Shown here: positions 10,060 to 17,877 of the stretch, piece after piece | Position numbering within the stretch: position 1 is the first letter of the stretch | How the letters are laid out: each line of letters opens with the position of its first letter | From: Roseivivax sediminis | GTDB taxonomy: Bacteria > Pseudomonadota > Alphaproteobacteria > Rhodobacterales > Rhodobacteraceae | DNA: 64,000 bases | Reading direction: 5' to 3' | Assembly: GCF_900112685.1 (NCBI RefSeq) | Contig: NZ_FOMS01000001.1 | Span: forward strand, 124,001 to 188,000 | Notes under the pieces: generated by a model | Database searches by the model: none | What the model was told of the DNA's origin: nothing | What the model saw: the letters and a program-made list of their open reading frames with translations, nothing else | Position numbers and translations under genes: made by a program

Positions 10060-13000
10060 TCAGGAGCGGTCCTTGAACCCCATAAGCGCCGCCGCGAAGG
10101 GATTGTCTGGATCGATGCGGTCCTTCTTCTCGGGACGGGCGGAGTAGGACTTGCCGCCCTCGCGGTCCTGGCCGCCCTTGCCGCCCTTTCCCTTGCCCTT
10201 CGGCGGGCGGCCGCGGCTTTCGCCACCCTTGCCGCCACCACGCCCTTCGGCCCCCTTGCCACCACGGGCTTCGCCCGGCTTGCCGCCGCCGCGCTGGCGG
10301 CCCTGGCCATCGCGACCCCGGTTCCGGGCGCCGCGATTGCCGGCCCAGGTGAAGGTGTAGTAAATCTCGATCTCCGGCTCGGCCACGTCGGCATCTGGCG
10401 GGGTGCCGACCGGCACCTCTTCGTCCGACACTTCGGGCACGGGCGACTCCGGCGGCGTGTCCGACGGCTCCTCGGCCACGGGCGCAAGGTCGGAGTCGGG
10501 GATCTGCTCGGCCTCAGCCTCGGCCTCGGTCTCGGGCGCAACCTCGGGCTGCTCGGTGATCGCGCCGGGCTCCGCATCCTGCGCAGCGTCGAAGACCGGA
10601 GTGTCCTCGGCCGGCACGGGAGCATCGGCCTCTGCCTCCTCCGCGGCGGCGGCACCGTCGGCGGCGCCCGCTTCGTCGGCCGGGCGTTCGGCGGCCTCTT
10701 CCTGTGGCGTGGCGGCAGCGTCGGGAACCACGGCCTGGTGCGCCTCGCCGGAATCTGTGGGCACGGTCTGGTCGACCGCCTTGACCTTGGTGCGCTCGCC
10801 CTGCTCGGCGCGGTAGCCGAGACCCTGCATCAGGTCGGCGAACTGCTCCAGCGTGAGGCCGGTGATCGACAGCATGTCGGCCGACGCCTCGAAGCCGCCG
10901 CGCGTGTCCTCGCCGCGGATCATGTCGGCGAGACGCTCCAGCATGTCGATGCGGATCGCCCGCGTGCCGGCCTTGCGATAGCCCATGATCGCGTAGTGAT
11001 CGTTCGGCATTCCCGGCGTTTCGGGCACCGTCACCAGCCCCGGCGGCGGCGCCTCCGGGAAGGTGTCGAGTCCGTTCGCAAGGCTCCACAGCACGAGCCG
11101 CAGCCGCGTCGGCGCGGGTTTCAGGAGCGCGCCCATGAAGATCGTGAACTGGCCGAAGCGGATGCCGTGCTTGCGCAGCGCCCCGCGCGCATCCTGGTCG
11201 AGCGCCTTCACGTCCTCGGCCACTTGGCCGCGCGGGATGACGCCCATCGCCTCGACCATGCGGAACCCGAAGCCCTTGGCGAGCCCGGTCAGCGCCTCGT
11301 CCTTCTGGATGCTCACCAGCGGCTCGAAGAGCGCGGCGATCTTGCGGTCGATGAAGTGCTGCAGCCGGCGTTCGACCTTATGCTGCACGTCCGGCCCCGC
11401 GGCCTCGTCGACGAAGGCCACAATCCTGGGTTTGAGGGGGTCGTCCCCGGCGGCGAGCTTGCCGATCGCCTGGTCGCCCCACATCAGGCCACCCTGCTCG
11501 GTGAAGTCGATCTCCGTGTCGGGCGCGTTGTAGAACCGGTCCGCCCGCAGGTGGAAATGCGGCGCCAGCGCCTGCAGAGAGGCGGACTTCAGCGTCTTCG
11601 CCTCCTGGCCCTGTGCGTCCTGGTCCTGCCGGAACCGGAATCCTTCGAGCCGGCCGACGAATTCGCCTTCGACCGTGACTTCGCCCTTGTCGTTCACTTC
11701 GGCCAAGAGGGCCTCCTTCTGCTTGAGCCGGCGAAGGAGCACGCTCGTCCGCCGGTCAACGAATCTCTGAGTCAGTCGCTCGTGGAGCGCATCCGACAGC
11801 CTGTCTTCTACAGCGCGCGTTTCATCGCGCCAATGCGTTTCGTCCCGGACCCAGCCACTGCGCTGCGCGACATAGGTCCATGTGCGGATATATGCCAACC
11901 GCTTGGAGAGCGTGTCGATATCCCCGTCGGTCCGGTCGATGCGCCGGACCTGGCCGGCGATGTAGTCGTCGGGCACGCGCCCGATCTGGTGAAGATGTCC
12001 GAAGATAACCTGCAGAAGGCCGGCATGTTCCGCGTGAGAGATGCCGCGGAAATCCGGAATGCGGCACACGTCCCACAGAAGCTGGACAGAGCGCGGATCC
12101 GAAGCCCGCGCCGTCACTTCAGCGTCGCGCGACAAGGCCTTGAGCGCGCCCAGATCGTCGGCCTCGCGCGCCTTGGTGAGCCGCAGATCGTCCGGCGCCG
12201 CCTCGAGGCTGGCGATCAGCCGCTCGATCGAGCCGAATTTGAGGTCGGGATTGCGCCAGTTGAGCTTGCGGATCGGCGTGAAGCGGTGATCGACGATGGC
12301 CTCCGCCACCTCGTCGTCCAGAGGCTGCGCCTCCCCGGTGACACCGAAGGTGCCGTTCGCCATGCCGCGCCCGGCGCGCCCGGCGATCTGCGCCAGCTCG
12401 TTCGGAGCAAGCGGCCGCATCCGCCGGCCGTCGAACTTGGAAAGCGATGAGAAAGCAACGTGGTCGATGTCGAGGTTGAGGCCCATCCCGATCGCGTCCG
12501 TGGCGACGAGGTAGTCGACTTCCCCGTTCTGGTAGAGTTCCACCTGCGCGTTGCGCGTCCGCGGGCTGAGCGCCCCCATGACCACCGCGGATCCGCCCTT
12601 CTGACGCCTCAGAAGCTCTGCGGTCGCGTATACATTCTCAACTGAAAAGCCGACGATTGCGGTCCTGGGCTTCAGTTTGCTTATCTTTTTCGAACCTGTG
12701 TAGGCCAGCTCGCTCATCCGCTCGCGGCGCACGAACTCCACCCCCGGAACGAGCTCCGCAATGGCGCCGCGCATGGTGCCGGCGCCCATGAACACGGTCT
12801 CGCGCAGGCCGCGCATCCGCAACAGACGGTCGGTGAAGACGTGCCCGCGCTCGGGGTCGGCGCAAAGCTGGATCTCGTCGATGGCCACGAAGTCGCAGCC
12901 CATGCCCTCGGGCATCGCCTCCACGGTGCAGACCCAGTAGGCGGCGCGGGGCGGCACGATCCGCTCTTCCCCGGTAACCAGAGCCACGACCGACGGGCCG

Positions 13001-13158
13001 CGCGCGGCCACGATCTTGTCGTAGACCTCGCGCGCCAGCAGGCGCAGCGGCAGGCCGATCATGCCGGTCCGGTAACCGAGCATCCGGTCGATGGCGTAAT
13101 GGGTCTTGCCCGTATTCGTCGGACCGAGGACGGCCGCGACGCGCGCACGCTCTGTCAT
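10060..13158 (-). CDS. SUV3-like ATP-dependent RNA helicase with long charged tail
   Basis: This 1032-aa protein has helicase motifs of the Ski2/SUV3 type: Walker A GPTNTGKTH (residues 12-20), DEIQ (94-97), motif V DAIGMGLN (221-228) and motif VI QIAGRAGRG (257-265). Accessory helical domains follow, up to about residue 780. The tail has two parts: about 795-935 rich in Ala, Glu, Pro and Asp (acidic), then about 938-1010 rich in Arg, Gly and Lys (basic), ending in the short block DNPFAAALMGFKDR. Mitochondrial SUV3 works with polynucleotide phosphorylase in RNA turnover, and the alphaproteobacterial homologue may do likewise. It is coupled to the downstream S4 gene. Confidence 0.88.
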   Translation of the reverse strand: MTERARVAAVLGPTNTGKTHYAIDRMLGYRTGMIGLPLRLLAREVYDKIVAARGPSVVALVTGEERIVPPRAAYWVCTVEAMPEGMGCDFVAIDEIQLCADPERGHVFTDRLLRMRGLRETVFMGAGTMRGAIAELVPGVEFVRRERMSELAYTGSKKISKLKPRTAIVGFSVENVYATAELLRRQKGGSAVVMGALSPRTRNAQVELYQNGEVDYLVATDAIGMGLNLDIDHVAFSSLSKFDGRRMRPLAPNELAQIAGRAGRGMANGTFGVTGEAQPLDDEVAEAIVDHRFTPIRKLNWRNPDLKFGSIERLIASLEAAPDDLRLTKAREADDLGALKALSRDAEVTARASDPRSVQLLWDVCRIPDFRGISHAEHAGLLQVIFGHLHQIGRVPDDYIAGQVRRIDRTDGDIDTLSKRLAYIRTWTYVAQRSGWVRDETHWRDETRAVEDRLSDALHERLTQRFVDRRTSVLLRRLKQKEALLAEVNDKGEVTVEGEFVGRLEGFRFRQDQDAQGQEAKTLKSASLQALAPHFHLRADRFYNAPDTEIDFTEQGGLMWGDQAIGKLAAGDDPLKPRIVAFVDEAAGPDVQHKVERRLQHFIDRKIAALFEPLVSIQKDEALTGLAKGFGFRMVEAMGVIPRGQVAEDVKALDQDARGALRKHGIRFGQFTIFMGALLKPAPTRLRLVLWSLANGLDTFPEAPPPGLVTVPETPGMPNDHYAIMGYRKAGTRAIRIDMLERLADMIRGEDTRGGFEASADMLSITGLTLEQFADLMQGLGYRAEQGERTKVKAVDQTVPTDSGEAHQAVVPDAAATPQEEAAERPADEAGAADGAAAAEEAEADAPVPAEDTPVFDAAQDAEPGAITEQPEVAPETEAEAEAEQIPDSDLAPVAEEPSDTPPESPVPEVSDEEVPVGTPPDADVAEPEIEIYYTFTWAGNRGARNRGRDGQGRQRGGGKPGEARGGKGAEGRGGGKGGESRGRPPKGKGKGGKGGQDREGGKSYSARPEKKDRIDPDNPFAAALMGFKDRS

Positions 13159-13206
13159 GCAGGACCCTTCGTGCCCTCTCTCACCGCAATTCCTGACAGA
13201 AGTCGG

Positions 13207-13782
13207 TCAGAGCTTCCAGCCCGTCGCCTCGCGCTCCAGCCGCGTCAGCGCCGCATCGAGATCCTCGTCATGCGGGCGGAGTCGCGCGGCGGCGGCATAG
13301 GCGTCATAAGCCAGCTGGGGCTTTTCGAGACTGTCGTAAATGGCGCCAAGCCCCTGCAGCGCCCCGAAATGATCGGGATTGAGCGCCAGCGTGCGTTCGA
13401 GCGCGTGCGCGGCGGGGCCGAACATCTCCTCCGCGTAATAGGCGGTGGCGAGCGCCAGCCAGCCCTCGGCGAAATCCGGTGCATGGTCGGTCAGAGCCCG
13501 CAGATGTTCCAGCGCCGCCCCCGTGTCGTTGACCTCAAGCGCGTCGCGCCCGCGCTTGAGCAGCAGATCCATCGCCGGGGACCCCGACTTCGACCATTCC
13601 AGCCGCAGCTCGCGCTCCAGCTTTCCGGCCGCAACCCGATCCTCGGCCTCCGCCAGATCGGCCAGCAATTCGGCAGAGCGGTCCGACCCGACCTGCGCCG
13701 AAACGGACACAGGTAGGGAAATCATGACTATGGCGGCCAGTGCCGCGACGGTAGATTTGAACTTCGGATATGTGATGCGCAT
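13207..13782 (-). CDS. Periplasmic tetratricopeptide-repeat protein
   Basis: This 191-aa protein has a signal peptide (residues 1-29, STVAALAAIVMISLPVSVSA then QVG). Three to four TPR-like helix pairs follow, for example AALEHLRALTDHAPDFAEGWLA and AAHALERTLALNPDHFGALQGLG. TPR proteins act as assembly or docking platforms; the partner is unknown. A GGAG sits just upstream of ATG 13782. It is the first gene of the minus-strand run leading to the helicase and is divergent from the SCP2 gene (71 bp between starts). Confidence 0.85.
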   Translation of the reverse strand: MRITYPKFKSTVAALAAIVMISLPVSVSAQVGSDRSAELLADLAEAEDRVAAGKLERELRLEWSKSGSPAMDLLLKRGRDALEVNDTGAALEHLRALTDHAPDFAEGWLALATAYYAEEMFGPAAHALERTLALNPDHFGALQGLGAIYDSLEKPQLAYDAYAAAARLRPHDEDLDAALTRLEREATGWKL

Positions 13783-13852
13783 TGTACTCCAGAGATTAGC
13801 TTACATGGCGGGAAATACCACCCGCCGGTCGATCAAATGGAGGACAGCGCGC

Positions 13853-14140
13853 ATGAGTGACGTCGTGAATGGAGCCGTTGCGGCAATGAACGAAAAGGAC
13901 GTGTCGGGCTTCGACGGCACAGCCAAGTTCGACATCGAGGGCGAAGGCGCCTTCGTGCTCGATTCGGACGGCGCGCGCGCCGGCGACGGGGACGCGGACG
14001 TCACGCTCAAAGCCGACGCCGACACGTTCCGCCAGATCATGGAGGGCGATCTCGACCCGACCTCGGCCTTCATGTCCGGCAAGCTCGCCATCGAGGGCGA
14101 CATGGGCAAGGCGATGCAGCTGGCGCAGGTGCTCGCCTGA
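13853..14140 (+). CDS. SCP2 sterol-binding domain protein
   Basis: This is a 95-aa single-domain protein. I took ATG 13853 because TGGAGGA lies 9-14 bases upstream and the product then starts MSDVVNGAVAAMNEKDV, like other stand-alone SCP2 proteins; an ATG at 13805 would add 16 basic residues. The fold is marked by FDIEGEGAFVLDSDGA, DVTLKADADTFRQIMEGDLDPTSAFMSGKL and IEGDMGKAMQLAQVL. Such proteins bind lipids or acyl-CoA. Its stop overlaps the start of the hydrolase gene (TGATG), so the two are probably co-translated. Confidence 0.9.
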   Translation: MSDVVNGAVAAMNEKDVSGFDGTAKFDIEGEGAFVLDSDGARAGDGDADVTLKADADTFRQIMEGDLDPTSAFMSGKLAIEGDMGKAMQLAQVLA

Positions 14141-15105
14141 TGCACGACGCCGCGCCGTTTCTCGACGCGCTGGCCGAAGGGCCGGAGGGCAGCCATGCCT
14201 TCTGGACCCATACGCGCGACGGGGTGAGGCTGCGGCTGGCGCATTTTCCGGGGCCGGCGGACGCGAAAGGCACGGTCCTGCTCTTCCCCGGCCGCACGGA
14301 ATACGTGGAAAAGTACGGTCGCACGGCGACCGACCTTGCAGCCTACGGCTATCACACGCTCGCCATCGACTGGCGCGGCCAGGGGCTCGCCGACCGGTTC
14401 CTCCCGGACAGCCGCACCGGGCACGTGAACGCGTTTCTCGACTACCAGTCGGACGTGGCGGCGATGGTCGCGGCGGCCCGCGATCAGGACCTTCCGGAGC
14501 CCTTTCACCTCATCGCGCATTCCATGGGCGGGGCCATCGGCCTGCGCGCCCTTGTCGAAGGGCTGCCCGTAAAGGCCGCCGCCTTCACCGGGCCGATGTG
14601 GGGCATCCGCATCGCCGCGACGCTGCGACCGGTGGCCTGGGCACTCGGCTGGTCGAGCCTGCGTATCGGGCTGGGCCATGTCTTTGCCCCGGGCACCAAG
14701 CCCGAGGCCTACGTGCTCGAGCAGGCGTTCGAGGACAACCTGCTGACCCCAGACATCGAGATGTACGAATACATGCGCAGCCAGGTCGCGGCAGAGCCGA
14801 AGCTGCAGCTCGGCGGACCGTCGCTGCGCTGGCTGCACGAGGCGCTGGCCGAATGCTGGGATCTCGCGCGGCTGCCGTCGCCGGACGTCCCCTGCATCGC
14901 CTTCGTGGGCGAGAACGAGCGCATCGTCGACGTGGAGCGCATTCGCGCCCGCATGGACCGCTGGCCCGGCGGCCGGCTGGAGGTGATCGAGGGCGGCGCG
15001 CACGAGGTGCTCATGGACCGCGCCGAAGTGCGTCACCAGATCACCGACGCCATCGCCCGCCATTTCGAGGCCGCCCCGCCCGAGGTCGCCCGCGCCGCAG
15101 GTTGA
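14140..15105 (+). CDS. Alpha/beta hydrolase, lysophospholipase/monoacylglycerol lipase type
   Basis: This 321-aa hydrolase has an oxyanion-side motif FPGRTEYVEKYG, the nucleophile elbow HSMGG (about residues 127-131), and the late Asp and His of the triad around FVGENERIVD and GGAHEVLMDR. The EKYGR segment after the HG-like turn resembles PldB/monoacylglycerol lipase (Hydrolase_4) enzymes, which hydrolyse lysophospholipids or monoglycerides. Its start overlaps the SCP2 stop, hinting at a lipid-binding and lipid-hydrolysing pair. The exact substrate cannot be read from sequence. Confidence 0.85.
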   Translation: MHDAAPFLDALAEGPEGSHAFWTHTRDGVRLRLAHFPGPADAKGTVLLFPGRTEYVEKYGRTATDLAAYGYHTLAIDWRGQGLADRFLPDSRTGHVNAFLDYQSDVAAMVAAARDQDLPEPFHLIAHSMGGAIGLRALVEGLPVKAAAFTGPMWGIRIAATLRPVAWALGWSSLRIGLGHVFAPGTKPEAYVLEQAFEDNLLTPDIEMYEYMRSQVAAEPKLQLGGPSLRWLHEALAECWDLARLPSPDVPCIAFVGENERIVDVERIRARMDRWPGGRLEVIEGGAHEVLMDRAEVRHQITDAIARHFEAAPPEVARAAG

Positions 15106-15136
15106 GCGCGCGCGGCGCGGCGCTAGCTTCGCCGCC

Positions 15137-16150
15137 ATGGCCGTGCTGACCTTCACCGACCGCGGGATCTACTGCCCTGCCGGGGACTTCTTCGTCGACC
15201 CCTGGCGGCCGGTCGACCGCGCGCTGATTACCCACGGCCATGCCGACCACGCCCGTCCGGGCCACAATCGCTACCTTGCGACCGAGGCCGCCGCACCGGT
15301 CATGCGCCACCGTCTGGGAGAGATCGACCTCGACACGGTGGCATATGGCAAGGCACTGACCATTGGCGATGCGAAAGTGTCCTTCCATCCCGCCGGCCAC
15401 ATCCCGGGCTCGGCGCAGATCCGCGTGGAGGTGGGCGGCGAGGTCTGGGTCGTCTCCGGCGACTACAAGACCGAGGCGGACGGCTTCTGCGAGGATTTCG
15501 AGCCGGTTCGCTGTCATTCCTTCATCACCGAATGCACCTTCGGCCTGCCGGTCTTCTCATGGGTCTCGCAGGCCGCGGTCGCCGCCGAGATCAACGCCTG
15601 GTGGGCGGCGAACGCGGCGGAGGGGCGGGCCTCGCTCCTCGGGGCCTATTCGCTGGGCAAGGCGCAGCGGCTGCTTGCGCTGGTGAACCCGAAGATCGGA
15701 CCGATCCTCACCCACGGCGCCGTCGAGGGCACAAACGCCGTGCTGCGCGGCCAGGGCTACGCGCTGCCGGAGACGGTGCAGGTCCTGCCGGACACCGATC
15801 CGAAGGCTCATCCCGGCGCGCTGGTGCTGGCGCCGCCCTCGGCGCTCGGCACGCCGTGGGCGCGGCGCTTCGGGCCGGCCTCCACCGGGTTTGCCTCCGG
15901 CTGGATGCGCCTGCGCGGGGTGCGGCGCCGCCGCGCGGCCGACCGCGGCTTCGTGCTGTCGGACCATGCCGACTGGCCCGGCCTGATCGGGGCGATCCGC
16001 GAAACCGGTGCGGAAAACATATATGCGACGCACGGTTACACCGACATCTTCGCGCGATGGATGAACTCCGAAGGCTGGAACGCGGAAGTCGTGCCCACCG
16101 AATTCGGCACAGACGAGGATGACGACGCAGCGGTGACGGACGCGGCATGA
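15137..16150 (+). CDS. Ligase-associated DNA exonuclease (metallo-beta-lactamase fold)
   Basis: This 337-aa protein has the metal-binding motif HGHADH (about residues 33-38), a second His in FHPAGHIPGSAQI, the Asp in VVSGDYKTE and late His residues in LSDHADW and ATHGYTD. These are the MBL plus beta-CASP features of the nuclease family found next to ATP-dependent DNA ligases. The stop overlaps the ligase start by 4 nt (ATGA at 16147), so the two are translated together. They probably act in one repair pathway. The Lhr-type helicase and phosphoesterase often linked to such genes are not adjacent here. Confidence 0.92.
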   Translation: MAVLTFTDRGIYCPAGDFFVDPWRPVDRALITHGHADHARPGHNRYLATEAAAPVMRHRLGEIDLDTVAYGKALTIGDAKVSFHPAGHIPGSAQIRVEVGGEVWVVSGDYKTEADGFCEDFEPVRCHSFITECTFGLPVFSWVSQAAVAAEINAWWAANAAEGRASLLGAYSLGKAQRLLALVNPKIGPILTHGAVEGTNAVLRGQGYALPETVQVLPDTDPKAHPGALVLAPPSALGTPWARRFGPASTGFASGWMRLRGVRRRRAADRGFVLSDHADWPGLIGAIRETGAENIYATHGYTDIFARWMNSEGWNAEVVPTEFGTDEDDDAAVTDAA

Positions 16151-17745
16151 AGGACTTTGCCGCACTCTTCACCGCTGTCGATCAGACGACGAAAACCACA
16201 ATCAAGACAAGGGCTTTGGCCGACTACTTCAGCCAGGCCTCGGACGACGACAAGCTCTGGACCATCGCGCTCTTCTCCGGCCGGCGACCGAAGCGTGCGG
16301 TCACCACCACGCAACTGCGCGAATGGGCGGCGGAGCGGGCGGGCATCCCGCTCTGGCTTCTGGAAGAAAGCTATCCGATCGTCGGCGATCTGGCCGAGAC
16401 CATCGCGCTCGTCCTGCCGCCCCCGGCGGAAGAGACCGACCGCCCGCTCTCCCACTGGATCAATGACTTGCGCGCGCTTGCGCAGGTCGACATCGACACG
16501 CGCCGCGACCGGATCGTCGCCGCGTGGGACCAGCTCGACGCCACCGAACGATTCCTGTTCAACAAGCTTCTGACCGGCGGCTGGCGCATCGGCGTGAGCC
16601 AGAAGCTGATGACTCGCGCGCTGGCGCAGGCCACCGGGCAGGACGAGGCGGCGCTGGCGCTGAAGCTCATGGGCGGCTGGACGCCGGACGATGTCAGCTA
16701 CCGGACGCTGATCGAGGCGGACGACGGTTCCGCCGATCTCTCGCGGCCCTACCCTTTCTACCTGGCCTACCAGCTCGACGATCCGCCGGAGACGCTCGGT
16801 GATCCAGAGGAGTGGCAGGCGGAATGGAAGTGGGACGGGATCCGCGGGCAACTGGTGGTCCGGGGCGGCGAACACCATGTCTGGTCCCGCGGCGAAGAGC
16901 TGATGACGGACCGGTTTCCGGAATTCGCCCGCGCCCGCGACTTCCTGCCGGACGGCACCGTGATCGACGGCGAGATCGCCGCCTGGGACGCCGAGGCGGT
17001 CATGCCGATGCCGTTCAACACGCTGCAAAGCCGGATCGGCCGCAAGACCGTTCCGAAGAAGCTGCTGACAGAGGCGCCGGTGATCATGCTGGCTTACGAC
17101 CTTCTGGAAGAGGCCGGCACCGATCTGCGCGAGACCCCGATGGCCGACCGCCGCGCGCGGCTCGAGGCGCTGATCGCGCCCCTGCCGGCCGAGGCGCCGC
17201 TTCGCCCCTCACCGCTCATCGACTTCGCCGATTGGGAGAACCTCGCCCGGCAGCGCGCCACCGCGCGGGAGTTCCGCGCCGAGGGCGTGATGCTCAAGCG
17301 CAAGGGCTCGCCGTATCTCTCGGGGCGCAAGAAGGGCGATTGGTGGAAGTGGAAGCTCGACCCGCTCGTGATCGACGCGGTGATGATCTATGCCCAGCAG
17401 GGCGCGGGGCGGCGCGCGAACCTCTTCACCGACTTCACCTTCGCGGTCTGGGACGCGGAGACACTGGTGCCCTTCACCAAGGCCTATTCGGGACTGACGG
17501 ACGCAGAGTTCCGCAAGATTACCGCCTGGGTGCGCCGCAACACCGTGGAGCGATACGGGCCGGTGCGACAGGTCACGCCCGAGCACGTGTTCGAGATCGC
17601 CTTCGAGGGGATCCAGGCCTCGCCCCGCCACAAGTCCGGCGTGGCGCTGCGTTTTCCGCGCATGAGCCGCTGGCGGCACGACAAGCCGAAAGAGGAGGCG
17701 AACACGCTTGAAGACCTCAAGGCGATGCTCGCGGCCTACGGGTAG
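16147..17745 (+). CDS. ATP-dependent DNA ligase (LigB/LigC-type)
   Basis: This 532-aa protein has an N-terminal DNA-binding domain (about 1-200), then an adenylation domain with the nucleophile Lys228 in EWKWDGIRGQ. Later motifs include DGEIAAWD, LAYDLLE, EGVMLKRKGSPY and DWWKWKLDPL, and an OB-fold follows up to residue 532. All nucleotidyltransferase motifs are intact. It is a bacterial accessory ATP-dependent ligase, distinct from the essential NAD-dependent LigA, and is cotranslated with the MBL-fold exonuclease. It lacks the polymerase and phosphoesterase domains of LigD. Confidence 0.93.
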   Translation: MKDFAALFTAVDQTTKTTIKTRALADYFSQASDDDKLWTIALFSGRRPKRAVTTTQLREWAAERAGIPLWLLEESYPIVGDLAETIALVLPPPAEETDRPLSHWINDLRALAQVDIDTRRDRIVAAWDQLDATERFLFNKLLTGGWRIGVSQKLMTRALAQATGQDEAALALKLMGGWTPDDVSYRTLIEADDGSADLSRPYPFYLAYQLDDPPETLGDPEEWQAEWKWDGIRGQLVVRGGEHHVWSRGEELMTDRFPEFARARDFLPDGTVIDGEIAAWDAEAVMPMPFNTLQSRIGRKTVPKKLLTEAPVIMLAYDLLEEAGTDLRETPMADRRARLEALIAPLPAEAPLRPSPLIDFADWENLARQRATAREFRAEGVMLKRKGSPYLSGRKKGDWWKWKLDPLVIDAVMIYAQQGAGRRANLFTDFTFAVWDAETLVPFTKAYSGLTDAEFRKITAWVRRNTVERYGPVRQVTPEHVFEIAFEGIQASPRHKSGVALRFPRMSRWRHDKPKEEANTLEDLKAMLAAYG

Positions 17746-17812
17746 GAGGGGCGCTGCCCCTCTTGGCCGCTTGCGGCCAATTCACCCCGGAGTATTTGCG
17801 ACGAGAAGAAGC
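17746..17812 (+). repeat. Dispersed intergenic element, copy a
   Basis: Directly after the ligase stop there is a hairpin (GAGGGGC, loop GCT, GCCCCTC), a second hairpin (TTGGCCGC/GCGGCCAA), then CCCCGGAGTATTTG and GACGAGAAGAAGC. The same order of hairpin, GGAGTATTT and AAGAAG recurs at six other places in this window. It may act as a terminator or 3' RNA stabiliser. Confidence 0.7.
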
Positions 17813-17877
17813 GCATGCGGGCTTGAACCGGGGGGGCGCGCGGGCCTACCTCAGACGGATAACAGCAGGAGACATCC

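Noticed and set aside
8659-12450. Very long plus-strand open frame opposite carD, fdxA and the helicase
   Set aside because: It is the antisense shadow of three well-supported genes; residue composition is repetitive and no family is recognisable. High GC gives such frames.
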